A DNA stretch of 35,481 nucleotides, taken from assembly GCA_030038835.1 (NCBI GenBank), contig JASHQZ010000139.1:1-35481 (forward strand), given 5' to 3'. This document shows, piece after piece, positions 8,470 to 19,667 of this stretch (the stretch's first letter is position 1; the number at the start of each line of letters is the position of its first letter). Source of the DNA: a candidate division FCPU426 bacterium. Lineage in GTDB: Bacteria; Oederibacteriota; Muellerivitia; Muellerivitales; Muellerivitaceae. The position numbers were made by a program, and so were the translations under genes. Under the pieces are notes generated by a model. The model saw nothing but the letters and a program-made list of their open reading frames with translations. It was not told the origin of the DNA and made no database searches.

Positions 8470-8554
8470 CAGGGTTGAAATAATTACAAGGCTCGGTTCA
8501 AATAAGTCCGCTAAAATAAGGTCTCACCTAAAATCTTTTTTTCCGAGGTTTTTT

Positions 8555-10090
<1,536 letters not shown>

Positions 10091-10141
10091 CTGCGGTCGA
10101 CATTCGTCGGCAAAGCGAAAGGCTTGAACCTTTTCTGCCAA

Positions 10142-10176
10142 ACCGTTGACCGTGGACTGCCGACCGTTGAGTGGTT
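10142..10176 (+). repeat. Heptad repeat array (ACCGTTG flavour) between zwf and opcA
   Basis: ACCGTTG-ACCGTGG-ACTGCCG-ACCGTTG-AGTGGTT in exact 7-nt register. Confidence 0.75.
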
Positions 10177-10190
10177 TTAAGAGGTATGAA

Positions 10191-11294
10191 ATGACCGTTT
10201 CAGCCCAATCCATTGAAAAAGACCTGGCCGAGCTCTGGAAGGCCGGGCCCGAGGACAAGGGCCAGGAACTGGGCCTCCAGCGGGTCTATACCACCAACCT
10301 GGTGGCCTATGCCTCGGACCATGGGGAAGGGTACCGGGTAGAGCAAATCCTCAACGACTTGGCGGAAAAGCACCCGGGTCGCTACATCCTGGTTCGGCCC
10401 GCAGCCGACCGCAGTGAACCCCCCCTGCGTTCCTACCTTTCCGGCCATTGCCTCTTCGGCGCGGGCCGAGAAAAGAGGGTCTGCTGCGACCTCATCAAGC
10501 TAGTGGCCCAGCCCGAAATCATCGAAAACCTCTACGGCTTCGCCTTCTCCCTCTTGATGCCCGACCTGCCGGTGGAGTTTTGGTGGCCCGGCGACCTGCC
10601 CTATGAAAACGCCTTTTTCGAGAAGATGGCCCAGGAATCCAACCGCGTCTGGGTGGATTCCTCTAAGTTCAAAAAGCCCGTGCAATCCCTCACCCGCCTG
10701 GCCGCCTTCTGGCACAGCCGCTACCCCCACACCTTCCTGGGCGACCTGAATTGGATCCGCATCCAAAGGTGGAGGTCCTTGATCGCCGAGCTTTTCGATG
10801 GGGAATGGTCCAAGGCCCTGAAGGATATCCGCAAGGTCACCATCGAGTATGGGGAGGGAACCCAGCCCACGCGCAGCTTTTTTTTGGCCTGCTGGCTGGC
10901 GTCCCAATTGGGCTGGCATTACCTGGGGCCCCGACTTTCGGAGTTCACGGACCGCCTCACTTTTGAGGGGGCCCGGGGAAACGTAGAAGTTTTCCTGAAA
11001 CCCGTGCCCGTGCCCGACATGAAACGGGACCGGATTTTCGCCGTAGGGATCGCCACCGGCGGAGGGCAGGAAGGGATTTTCACCGTGGTCCGGGACCAGG
11101 ACCCTTATTGTGTCGTCGCCCGATCGGAGGTCATGCACAAGGTGGCCTTTTCCCGCACCGTTTCCTTCGACCACCTTCATTCCAATGAATTGTTGACCCT
11201 GGGCCTCAAGCATTTGGAGGAAGACCCTCTTTGGAAGAAGACCCTGGCGATGGCCGGATCGGTGTTAGTCAAACCCAAGTTAACCCTGGATTAA
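10191..11294 (+). CDS. opcA: Glucose-6-phosphate dehydrogenase assembly protein OpcA family
   Basis: LPVEFWWPGDLP and FLGDLNWIRIQRWRSLIAELFDG motifs; directly follows zwf; start taken at MTVSAQSIEKD. Confidence 0.88.
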   Translation: MTVSAQSIEKDLAELWKAGPEDKGQELGLQRVYTTNLVAYASDHGEGYRVEQILNDLAEKHPGRYILVRPAADRSEPPLRSYLSGHCLFGAGREKRVCCDLIKLVAQPEIIENLYGFAFSLLMPDLPVEFWWPGDLPYENAFFEKMAQESNRVWVDSSKFKKPVQSLTRLAAFWHSRYPHTFLGDLNWIRIQRWRSLIAELFDGEWSKALKDIRKVTIEYGEGTQPTRSFFLACWLASQLGWHYLGPRLSEFTDRLTFEGARGNVEVFLKPVPVPDMKRDRIFAVGIATGGGQEGIFTVVRDQDPYCVVARSEVMHKVAFSRTVSFDHLHSNELLTLGLKHLEEDPLWKKTLAMAGSVLVKPKLTLD

Positions 11295-11336
11295 ACCCAA
11301 CCTGCCACCCCTAAGCGCTACGACCGCGGAGGAAAA

Positions 11337-12221
11337 ATGTCCCCCAAGAAAATGATTCCGGCACACCTGAAGGGCAAAAAAAACAGATCCCCAGCGAAAC
11401 AAAAGAAAAGGAAGTTGAAAACCAGGCCCGCCCCCAAGACCTCCGTTCCCCGGGGACCGAAGGCGGTTCGCCCTAAGGTTTTGCTCTTTCAACCCGAAGT
11501 ACGGGTCTATCCCACGCCGGAGACCTTGTTCCAGGAGTCCGCCCACCAGTTCATGCAGATCGCCCGGGAGGCCGTGAACGAAAGGGGCCGCTTTCTGGCG
11601 GCACTCTCCGGAGGGGCCACTCCCCGGGGACTATTCCAACAGCTCACCGAGGAGCCCTACCGGACTCTCATTCCCTGGGCCAGAACCTATTTTTTCTGGG
11701 TGGATGAGCGCCACGTGCCCTTGGATCACGAAACCAGTAACTATCGAATGACGCAGGAGTGCCTGCTGTCCCGCGTGCCCATTCCCAAAGAAAACCTATT
11801 TCCCGCCACGAACGGGTCCCTGCCCGTGGACAAGGCGGCCTCGGCGTATGAGATGAAGTTGAGGAAATTCTTTGGAGACGCCTCGGCCCCGGTTTTCGAC
11901 CTGGCCTTGATGGGCATGGGAGAGGATGGCCATACGGCCAGCCTATTTCCCGGCGTGCCCCAAGTGAACGAGATGGAAAAATGGGTGGTGGGTTATTTCG
12001 TGGATGAGGCCCGTAAAGAAAGGGTATCCCTCACCTTCCCGGTCTTGAACGCCGCCCGGTTCCTAATGGTTTTGGTGGAGGGAGAGAAAAAGGCGGCTAT
12101 TGTGAAGGAAAGTTTGGGCGGCTCTTCCGAGCCTCCCCGCTATCCCATCCAATACCTGCGTCCCGCCACGGGAAAGCTGGCGTTTTTTCTCGACCAGTCC
12201 GCGGCCGCCTTGCTTCCCTAA
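11337..12221 (+). CDS. pgl: 6-phosphogluconolactonase with a basic N-terminal extension
   Basis: ALSGGATPRGLFQQL, FFWVDERHVPLDHETSNYRM, LMGMGEDGHTASLFPG motifs; follows zwf-opcA. Confidence 0.93.
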   Translation: MSPKKMIPAHLKGKKNRSPAKQKKRKLKTRPAPKTSVPRGPKAVRPKVLLFQPEVRVYPTPETLFQESAHQFMQIAREAVNERGRFLAALSGGATPRGLFQQLTEEPYRTLIPWARTYFFWVDERHVPLDHETSNYRMTQECLLSRVPIPKENLFPATNGSLPVDKAASAYEMKLRKFFGDASAPVFDLALMGMGEDGHTASLFPGVPQVNEMEKWVVGYFVDEARKERVSLTFPVLNAARFLMVLVEGEKKAAIVKESLGGSSEPPRYPIQYLRPATGKLAFFLDQSAAALLP

Positions 12222-12229
12222 ATATGAGG

Positions 12230-13582
12230 TTATTCCCCCGATAGCTTCAAATCGTATTTCTTGATCTTGTTGAAGAGGGTTTTCCTGGTGATGCCGAGTC
12301 TTTCCGCGGCCTTGGATTGGTTGCCGTTGGTCTCGACCAAAGCCTTCTGGATGTTCTCTTTCTCCGCGTCTTCTTTGCTCATGGAACCTTTGGAAGGGGC
12401 CGCGGACTTCCGGGCTTCCATGATTTCCTTCGGCAGGTCCTTCACTGTAATGCCGGAGTCTTTGGTCGTGATGACCATGCGTTCGATGACATGCTTCAAT
12501 TCCCTTACGTTGCCGGGCCAGCCGTAATTTTTAAGCTTCTCGAGGACATCGTTGGAAAGAAGGCTCAGTTTTCTTCCGAAGGCCTGGCAGGCTTCCTTGA
12601 AGAAGAAATGGGCCAGCTGCTCGATGTCTTCCGGCCGGGACCGCAAGGGGGGAAGGGTGATGGGCACCACATTCAAGCGGTAAAACAGGTCGGCCCGAAA
12701 TCGGCCTTCCTGCACTTCCTTTTCCAGGTTGCGGTGGGTAGCCGCGATAATCCGCACATCCAGGGGGATTTCCCGGTTTCCCCCCAGGCGTCGGAGAGTT
12801 TTCTGTTCAAGGACCTTCAGGAGTTTAGTCTGGACAGCCGGCGTCAGCTCGCCGATTTCGTCCAGGAAGACGCTGCCGAACTGCGCCTCTTCAAAAAGGC
12901 CACGCTTTTGTTTGCGCGCGTCGGTGAAGGCGCCCGGTTCGTAGCCGAAAAGCTCCGACTCTAAAATGGTCTCGGGCAGCGCCCCGCAGTGGAGTTCCAC
13001 GAAGGGCTGGGAAGCGCGGGGAGAAAGGGAGTGAAGGAGTTTGGCGATATGCTCCTTGCCCGTGCCGGTTTCGCCCAGAATCAGGGCCGTAATTTTGTCC
13101 TGTTGGGCCACCTGTTCGATTTGATCATAGATTTTTTGCATTTCCGGGTCGGTGAGAAAAAGATAGTCCTTGCGGTAAAGTTCCCGCCGCTGCTTCTTGA
13201 GGGCGGAAACTTCCCTCAGAAGGCCCTGTTTCTCGGCGATCTTCTTGATGACGATCTTCAGCTTTTCGACGTTCAGGGGCTTTTCCAAGTAATCCTCGGC
13301 GCCCATCTTCATGGCTTGCACTGCCGTATCCACTGAACCCTCGCCCGTGATCATGACCACCCGGGCAGGCATTTTCCGTTCGTTGATTTGACCTAAAACC
13401 TCCAAGCCGACCATATCCGGCAGGTGGACGTCTAGGAGGATGACATCAGGATTCAGGGTCTCGGCTCGCTCCAGGCCGTCCTTGGCGGTGAAGGCTGAAA
13501 AAGCCTCGTGTCCTTCCTGCTGGATGAATTTGGAAAGGATTTTGGCGATGCCTTCTTCGTCGTCGATGATAAGCACTTTCAT
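12230..13582 (-). CDS. Sigma-54-dependent NtrC-family response regulator (REC-AAA+-Fis HTH)
   Basis: REC IIDDEEG...VILLDVHLPD...ITGEGS...EKPL; Walker A GETGTGKE; GAFTDA loop; C-terminal NQSKAAERLGITRKTLFNKIKKY. Confidence 0.95.
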   Translation of the reverse strand: MKVLIIDDEEGIAKILSKFIQQEGHEAFSAFTAKDGLERAETLNPDVILLDVHLPDMVGLEVLGQINERKMPARVVMITGEGSVDTAVQAMKMGAEDYLEKPLNVEKLKIVIKKIAEKQGLLREVSALKKQRRELYRKDYLFLTDPEMQKIYDQIEQVAQQDKITALILGETGTGKEHIAKLLHSLSPRASQPFVELHCGALPETILESELFGYEPGAFTDARKQKRGLFEEAQFGSVFLDEIGELTPAVQTKLLKVLEQKTLRRLGGNREIPLDVRIIAATHRNLEKEVQEGRFRADLFYRLNVVPITLPPLRSRPEDIEQLAHFFFKEACQAFGRKLSLLSNDVLEKLKNYGWPGNVRELKHVIERMVITTKDSGITVKDLPKEIMEARKSAAPSKGSMSKEDAEKENIQKALVETNGNQSKAAERLGITRKTLFNKIKKYDLKLSGE

Positions 13583-13903
13583 GCCAACTCTCCCTTGGAA
13601 AATATTTTAAGAAGTTGGTATCGCACCGATTTCCTTTTCAACGAAGAGGCATCGACGCACACCGACCCTCTTTCATACAGGAAAATCGATACCTAGCTGC
13701 TTTGGGCGAGGGAGCCGAAAAACTAACCAATTTTAACGTTTTTTGAGGTTCTTTTCCGAAAAATGAGTTTTGACAAATATTCCGGCTCGATTTTTTAACA
13801 GCACAAATAGTGGCTGGAAATGGCAAACCGCCGGTTCTTCAAAGATATTTGGCATATTTGGGAGTTGGGGCACGGTAGAGCGTTTGGACAGGCGCCCGAT
13901 TTC

Positions 13904-15166
13904 TTAAAACCGGCTGATATCCCTTCCAAAGAGGCCGGTTTTAAGCCAGTCGAAAATCACGAGCAACTTGTTTTTCCAGCTCACCAGCCTCGTCAAATAG
14001 GCCGAACGCCAGAGGAAGTAAGTGGTCCTGCCCTTCCCCTTGATTTCGGGCAGGTCGGCGATGGCCGCATCCTCCCCGACATAGGCTAACATTCCGTGAT
14101 GGCGGTATCGAAAGGGAATGACAGGTTTCCCTCTGGCCAGGTCGTTGAGGGCCTTGCCCAGGTAAGCCCCTTCCTGCATGGCCACTTGGGCCGTGGCGGG
14201 ATAGTTTTTGCCAATGACGCAGGAGCAATCCCCCAGGGCATAAACCGAATCCTGTCCCTGGACCTTGAGAAGGTCGTCGACCAGGAGGCGGGAAGACTTG
14301 TCCTTGGGGAGGTTGAAGTTGTTGACCGCGATGGTGGGCCCCAGGCCCGTGGACCAAACCACCATCCCGAAGGAGACCTCGGACCCGTCGTTGAGGATAG
14401 CGCGGTCCTTTTCAAGTTTCACGGTTCGGATGCCGGTGCGCACCTGGATTTTTTCGCGCTGGAAATGACGAGTGGTGTAGTCGCTGAGGGACTTATCGAA
14501 GGCGCTGAGGATATGGTCGGCGGCGTCCACCAAGGTGATAGTGACGTCGGCAATCAGGGAGGGGTAGCAAGCCTTGACTTCCTTCATCACGAAATCGTGC
14601 AATTCGGCCGCGAATTCCACCCCCGTTGGCCCCCCTCCCACCACCATGAAATGCAAAAGCTGCCGCCGTCTTTCCGGGGACACGGCGGGTTCGGACGCCT
14701 GCTCGAAACATTCGATGGTGCGCCGCCGGATGCGGCGGGCGTCCTCCGCCGTCTTGAGGAAAAGGGCGTTTTCGACGACTCCGGGAATGCCGAAGGTATT
14801 GACCTTGGCGCCTACGGCAATCACCAAGAGATCGTAAGGAATCTCAAAGAGTTCCTGCCCACCGGGGGTTTCACACCGGACGACTTTTTGGCCAGCGTCG
14901 AGCCCGCGGGCCGAGGACAGGTAAAAACGGACGCCTTTCAAGGCCCGGCGGACCGGTTCGATGATACTCCTAAATTCCACGGTGCCTACAGTGGAACTGG
15001 GCAGAAGGGGCGTGAAGAGGAAATGGTTGCGGGAGGCAATCAGCGTTACGTCGTAAGCCCGGTTTTCGAGCTTCTTCAGGAAGGTAAGACCGGAGAAGCC
15101 CGCTCCCAACACGACCAGCTTGGGTTTGGAGGCTAAGGGACTGGGGGCGGAAAAAAATTCGGGCAT
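13904..15166 (-). CDS. ndh: Type II NADH dehydrogenase-like FAD/NAD(P) oxidoreductase
   Basis: LVVLGAGFSGLTFLKKL dinucleotide motif; FMVVGGGPTGVEFAAELHDF; VYALGDCS. Confidence 0.9.
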   Translation of the reverse strand: MPEFFSAPSPLASKPKLVVLGAGFSGLTFLKKLENRAYDVTLIASRNHFLFTPLLPSSTVGTVEFRSIIEPVRRALKGVRFYLSSARGLDAGQKVVRCETPGGQELFEIPYDLLVIAVGAKVNTFGIPGVVENALFLKTAEDARRIRRRTIECFEQASEPAVSPERRRQLLHFMVVGGGPTGVEFAAELHDFVMKEVKACYPSLIADVTITLVDAADHILSAFDKSLSDYTTRHFQREKIQVRTGIRTVKLEKDRAILNDGSEVSFGMVVWSTGLGPTIAVNNFNLPKDKSSRLLVDDLLKVQGQDSVYALGDCSCVIGKNYPATAQVAMQEGAYLGKALNDLARGKPVIPFRYRHHGMLAYVGEDAAIADLPEIKGKGRTTYFLWRSAYLTRLVSWKNKLLVIFDWLKTGLFGRDISRF

Positions 15167-15229
15167 GGTGTTAGCTTAACCATGCCCGATCCAGCTTACA
15201 ATATTCCGTTAACTCTTGTTACGCGAATG

Positions 15230-15688
15230 TCACTCAAACCCGTAAAAGGAATAGGGAAGGCCTTTGGAATCCTGCACAGTGCTGTTTACGTACACGCTTC
15301 CGAAGTTGCTGTCGTAAAGCCATCCCGTGCCGCTTCCCGTCGGAACCGAACTCATTATGGTCATGGTGACCAAGTTCCCCGCCGGGCTCGTGGCGCCAGC
15401 CACGAAGGCACCCGTTACCTTCACAGAGGAGAGGTTGTCCAGGTAACGGCTGAAGCCGTAAATGCTCATGGATTCCAGCGTGGACGGCCAAGTGCCTTGG
15501 GTGTCGCCGTAGTAAATCGAAGCGGCGGATTTAATGGAACCCAAGTTGCCCTTGGTCGACCCTTCCCTGGATTTTTCCAACATTTGGGCGAACCGCGGAA
15601 TCGCAATGGCCGCCAAAATTCCGATGATTGCGACAACAATCATCAGCTCAATCAAAGTGAATCCTTTTTGCTTTAAACGAATCATCAC
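15230..15688 (-). CDS. Type IV pilin / type II secretion pseudopilin-like protein
   Basis: Prepilin signal KGFTLIELMIVVAIIGILAAIAIPRF. Confidence 0.92.
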   Translation of the reverse strand: MMIRLKQKGFTLIELMIVVAIIGILAAIAIPRFAQMLEKSREGSTKGNLGSIKSAASIYYGDTQGTWPSTLESMSIYGFSRYLDNLSSVKVTGAFVAGATSPAGNLVTMTIMSSVPTGSGTGWLYDSNFGSVYVNSTVQDSKGLPYSFYGFE

Positions 15689-16001
15689 AGCCTCCTTCAG
15701 TTATTTTGTAATACATTTTCCAATAAATTTTATCGTTTTAATATAAACTTTGGACGCTACAACCAGCCCTTTTGTTTTGGAAAGATTACCACAATAAAAG
15801 TGCGAAAATTGTTAAAGAAATCATCATTTTTAGGAGGATTAGGCAAATCCTTAGGTAAACGGGAACCTTAAGTTTAAAAAACCCCAATTAGCCCCTGGTG
15901 ATGAAAACGCTTCCAAAAACTCTATCTCCTGCCATCGGACGTACTGAAGTTTTAAGGACCTGACTTAAAACATTGCTACCTAAAGGTTATGTTGGGTAAA
16001 T

Positions 16002-16016
16002 AAGGAAAAGTTCCTT
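16002..16016 (-). terminator. Possible short terminator hairpin after transketolase
   Basis: AAGGAA-AAG-TTCCTT hairpin just downstream of the minus-strand stop at 16029. Confidence 0.3.
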
Positions 16017-16028
16017 GTTTAGAAGATT

Positions 16029-18035
16029 TTAAGTTTCTTTCAGGCTTTCTTTGGCCGCCTTTACCAAATTTTCCACGGTAAATCCCAGGTTTTTCATGGC
16101 CACACCGCCGGGCGCGCTGGCGCCGAAACGTTCCAGGGTTACAAACTTTCCGTGGGGACCGGCCCAGCGATGCCAGCCGAAGGAGGTGGCGGCTTCCACC
16201 ACCACGCGGGCATGAACCGGAGGAGGCAAAACCTCGTCCTGGTAGAAAGTGGGCTGGGCGGCAAAAAGTTCCCACGAAGGGAAGCTCACCACCCGTGCCG
16301 CAATTCCTTCCTTTTCCAGTAGTTCCTGGGCCTTCACGCAAAGCTGGACCTCGGAACCCGTTCCAATGAGGATAACCTTGGGACTTCCGCCCTTGGCCTC
16401 GGAGAGGATATAAGCGCCTTTCAAGGTGCCCGAAGCGGGAGCGAACTTGGTACGGTCGAAAGTCGGCACGGCCTGGCGGGACAAGACCAGGGCCGTCGGC
16501 CCGTTTTTTCGCTTCAGGGCCGCCAGCCAGGCATAGGGTACTTCGCCAGAGTCGCCGGGACGGATGACACAGCCGTTGGGCGTGGCCCGCATGGCGGCCA
16601 GGGTTTCCACGGGCTGGTGGGTGGGACCGTCTTCGCCCTGGCCGATGGAATCGTGCGTGAACACGAATATGGACTGCACGCCCATCAAGTGCGCCAGGCG
16701 ATAGGCTGGTTTCATATAATCGTTGAACATCAGGAAGGTGCCGCCGAAGGGAATGACGCCCCCGTGCAGGGCCATGCCGTTCAAGGCGGCCGCCATGCCG
16801 TGCTCACGAATGCCGAAATGGAAAATGCGGCCTAGGTAATGGTCGGCCTCAAAATCGCCACCTTTCTCGATGAGGGTGTCGTTGGAACCGGCTAGGTCCG
16901 CCGAGCCGCCGTAGAAGAAGGGGACTTCCTTGGCGATAGCGTTGAGGGTTTTGCCCGAGGACTGTCGGGTGGCCAGGCCCTTTTCATCCGGGGGGAAAGT
17001 AGGGAGTCTCTGTTCCAAGTCCGCCGGAAGTTCCTTGGCCAGGGCCTGTTCAAACTGTTTGAACTTGTCAGGATTGCCCTTGGCATAGGCGTCGCGTTGG
17101 GCGTTCCAATCGGCCTCGGCTTTCCTTCCTTTCTCCACCGATTCCAGGCAGCGTTTCTTGGCTTCCTCCGGGATATAGAAAGTGGGTTCCTGGGGCCACT
17201 TGAAGAAGTCCTTGGTCTTCTTGATGTCCTCGGGAGGCAGGGCGGAACCGTGCGCCTTGGCGTTGTCCTGGAGGGGGCTGCCATAACCGATATGGGAGCG
17301 CACCGCGATGATGGAGGGGCGCTTCGTCTCCACCGCAGCCTCGGCCAGGGCTCTGTCCAAGGCTTCCAGGTCGTTGGCGTCGGCGACCCGCAATGTATGC
17401 CAGCCATAAGCTTCATAGCGTTTCAGCACATCCTCGGAAAAGGCCAGGTTGGTGTCTCCCTCGATGGAAATATGGTTGTCGTCGTAGATTACCTTGAGGT
17501 TGGCCAGCTTCAGGTGGCCCGCCAGGGAGCCGGCCTCATGGGACACGCCTTCCTGGACGTCGCCGTCGGAGGCGATGACCCAGGTTTTATGGCTCACCAG
17601 TTCGTCCCCGAAGCGGGCGGCCATGATCCTTTCCCCCATGGCGAAGCCGGTGGCTGTGGCGATGCCCTGGCCCAGGGGGCCGGTGGTGGTTTCCACCCCT
17701 TCGGTGTGGCCGTATTCGGGGTGCCCGGGGGTCTTGCTACCCCATTGTCGGAAATTCTTCAGATCTTCCAAGGACAGGTTGTAGCCGTGCAGGTGGAGAA
17801 GGGCGTAGAGAAGCATAGAACCATGGCCCGCGGAAAGCACGAAGCGGTCCCGATTAAACCAATGAGGGTTAGAGGGGGAATGTTTCAGGTGCCGGGTCCA
17901 AAGCACATGCGCCGCGGGCGCCATGCCCATGGGCATGCCGGGGTGGCCGGAACTCGCCTGGCGGGTGGCGTCCACTGCCAACATACGGATGGTGTTGATG
18001 GCCAAGGTATCGGCTTGGTCGAAAGGCTTGGACAT
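16029..18035 (-). CDS. tkt: Transketolase
   Basis: Full-length 668 aa; [80 protein letters not shown] motifs. Confidence 0.97.
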   Translation of the reverse strand: MSKPFDQADTLAINTIRMLAVDATRQASSGHPGMPMGMAPAAHVLWTRHLKHSPSNPHWFNRDRFVLSAGHGSMLLYALLHLHGYNLSLEDLKNFRQWGSKTPGHPEYGHTEGVETTTGPLGQGIATATGFAMGERIMAARFGDELVSHKTWVIASDGDVQEGVSHEAGSLAGHLKLANLKVIYDDNHISIEGDTNLAFSEDVLKRYEAYGWHTLRVADANDLEALDRALAEAAVETKRPSIIAVRSHIGYGSPLQDNAKAHGSALPPEDIKKTKDFFKWPQEPTFYIPEEAKKRCLESVEKGRKAEADWNAQRDAYAKGNPDKFKQFEQALAKELPADLEQRLPTFPPDEKGLATRQSSGKTLNAIAKEVPFFYGGSADLAGSNDTLIEKGGDFEADHYLGRIFHFGIREHGMAAALNGMALHGGVIPFGGTFLMFNDYMKPAYRLAHLMGVQSIFVFTHDSIGQGEDGPTHQPVETLAAMRATPNGCVIRPGDSGEVPYAWLAALKRKNGPTALVLSRQAVPTFDRTKFAPASGTLKGAYILSEAKGGSPKVILIGTGSEVQLCVKAQELLEKEGIAARVVSFPSWELFAAQPTFYQDEVLPPPVHARVVVEAATSFGWHRWAGPHGKFVTLERFGASAPGGVAMKNLGFTVENLVKAAKESLKET

Positions 18036-18137
18036 GGAAGGCTCCTTACGCGGAATGGATCAACCGGGACCGGGGAAAGACCCCAAAGGCTCCTTATCTT
18101 AAAGGCAAGGGTGGAGCGAAGGAAAGGCCCATCCCGG

Positions 18138-18167
18138 AAAAAAAGGAACCCAGAAAAACACCTGGGT
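18138..18167 (-). terminator. Candidate intrinsic terminator downstream of the DUF2203-like gene
   Basis: Minus strand ACCCAG...CTGGGT followed by TCCTTTTTTT. Confidence 0.5.
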
Positions 18168-18349
18168 GGCCGCGTAAAATTGTTCGAATGTTGGCAGAAG
18201 GCCGTGTAGGCAGATTGGAGGTTTTGGTACCGGTCCCCGACCACGAAATTCTAATGGGGATACATTGGAATGGTGAATTATCTGTTCACATTTTGGATCC
18301 AATCGGACCTAGGATTCCCGTTGGTCATGGGGGAAAGCCCTGGACGGGT

Positions 18350-18772
18350 TTAAATTGGTTTGCGGTTCTGGAAACCGCCCTGCAGGCTATGCCAGTGGGT
18401 GATTCCGGGCTCATCTTCCTTCCAGCACAGGAACACCACTTCGCCATCGCGGCGGCTGTAAAAATCCACCAGGCCCGCATCCAGATCCTTCAGGTGGGCG
18501 CCCCTTTGGATCATTTCCCCTAGCTTTTCCTCGAAGCTGCGAGTTTGAAGCCGCAGGTTTTCCATTTGGCGGGTAACGGCCGCCTGTCCTGCAGGTGAAA
18601 GGCCCCCAGTGGAAGAGGTGGCCGTCATTTCCTCAATCTCGATCTGGGCTTGGGTGCGCAGGATGGCGGCCCGCTGTTCCCGCAGGGATTTCAAGTCCAG
18701 TCGCAACTGGGGCAGGAGGGCGTTGGCCTCCTCCAAGGTGAGCATCTTGATTTTCGTTTCGTCGTTGGGCAT
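18350..18772 (-). CDS. DUF2203-like protein
   Basis: MLTLEEANALLPQLRLDLKSLREQR... ending in LKDLDAGLVDFYSRRDGEVVFLCWKEDEPGITHWHSLQGGFQNRKPI, typical of DUF2203. Confidence 0.85.
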   Translation of the reverse strand: MPNDETKIKMLTLEEANALLPQLRLDLKSLREQRAAILRTQAQIEIEEMTATSSTGGLSPAGQAAVTRQMENLRLQTRSFEEKLGEMIQRGAHLKDLDAGLVDFYSRRDGEVVFLCWKEDEPGITHWHSLQGGFQNRKPI

Positions 18773-18859
18773 AAGATTTCTTTCGCCGGCATTGTAACAG
18801 CCTGCCGGAAGACCCCGCAAGACGGGGCTTTGACCTTAAAAAATGGTAGCGTTATTTAT

Positions 18860-18890
18860 TTGACATTAATTTCCATTTGTAATAAATTAC
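18860..18890 (+). promoter_or_regulatory. Candidate promoter with overlapping palindromic operator upstream of the Fur/PerR-like gene
   Basis: TTGACA (18860-18865), 17-bp spacer, TAAATT (18883-18888); GTAAT-AA-ATTAC inverted repeat at 18879-18890 overlaps the -10. Confidence 0.5.
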
Positions 18891-18928
18891 CATCTGTGAA
18901 AATCAGCGCCCAAAATTTAAGCGAGAAG

Positions 18929-19372
18929 ATGGGACACTTCGAGAAATTATGCCGGGAACAGGGCGTGCCCCTGACGGTCCAGCGCCGCGCTATCCTGGAA
19001 TCCCTAGCCCTGCGGGAGGACCACCCCACGGCCGACCAAGTCTTTGAGGACGTGGCCCGCCGGATCCCAGGCCTGTCCCGCACCACGGTTTACCGGGTGC
19101 TGGAAACCCTGGTGGACATGGGGGTCATCCATAAGGCCAGCCACCTAGGCTCGGCGGCCCGTTACGACCCCAATACCGAACGGCATCACCATTTGACCTG
19201 CCTTTCCTGTCACAAGGTGATTGACGTGGAGGAGGGACCCGTACAACGGGTGCAGTTGCCCAAGGCCCAGGCCAGGGGTTTTGAGATCCTGGATTATTCG
19301 GTGCATTTCAAGGGTTATTGCCCCGATTGCTTGAGGAAGGGAAGACGCGCCTCGGGGACCGCCCGCGCCTGA
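18929..19372 (+). CDS. Fur-family regulator, PerR-like
   Basis: PLTVQRRAILESL, LSRTTVYRVLETLVDMGVI winged helix; HHHLTCLSCHKV and CPDC zinc motifs; ATG 18929 or GTG 18896 possible. Confidence 0.88.
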   Translation: MGHFEKLCREQGVPLTVQRRAILESLALREDHPTADQVFEDVARRIPGLSRTTVYRVLETLVDMGVIHKASHLGSAARYDPNTERHHHLTCLSCHKVIDVEEGPVQRVQLPKAQARGFEILDYSVHFKGYCPDCLRKGRRASGTARA

Positions 19373-19438
19373 AATGAACTGGCTTATAGGACGGTCCCAC
19401 AAAAACCGATATGTTGTTGACGTCCCAGGGAGGAAGAG

Positions 19439-19531
19439 GTGAAACCCAACATCGGCATCAACGATTTCCTGGGGGGACTGATGTAACAGCACGAGAAAAA
19501 GGCTTGGATGTTGAGGGCCTTTTCAGCTTGA
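19439..19531 (+). pseudogene. dps-like remnant: N-terminus joined to C-terminus by a large internal deletion, with an in-frame stop
   Basis: SD-like GGAGGAAGAG then GTG: MKPNIGIN-DFLGGLM-stop-QHEKKAWMLRAFSA-stop in one frame; MKPNIGI and DFL.GLM.QHEK.AWMLRA resemble the two ends of Dps-family proteins. Confidence 0.7.
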
Positions 19532-19667
19532 AAAAGACGAACCGGTTTAACGGCCTTTTAACACTGGAATTTATCCAGGGAAGGGCTTGAACCGGGAAGT
19601 TGGGATTTGGATACTACTGCTCCTGCAAGAGCGGTGGAAAAGTTGAATTAAATAAGGAGGAAGCGCT

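Noticed and set aside
10500-11213. 237-aa minus-strand ORF
   Set aside because: Antisense to opcA; low-complexity GHGxx composition typical of shadow ORFs.
14096-15136. 346-aa plus-strand ORF
   Set aside because: Antisense shadow of ndh; composition is that of reverse-complemented GC-rich coding sequence and no family motif is visible.
15689-16028. Possible c-di-GMP riboswitch upstream of the pilin gene
   Set aside because: Looked on both strands for the GEMM core (GGACGCAAAGCC...CCGGCC) and did not find it; only AT-rich sequence and a small hairpin.
17097-18209. 370-aa plus-strand ORF
   Set aside because: Antisense to transketolase, which has unambiguous motifs on the other strand.
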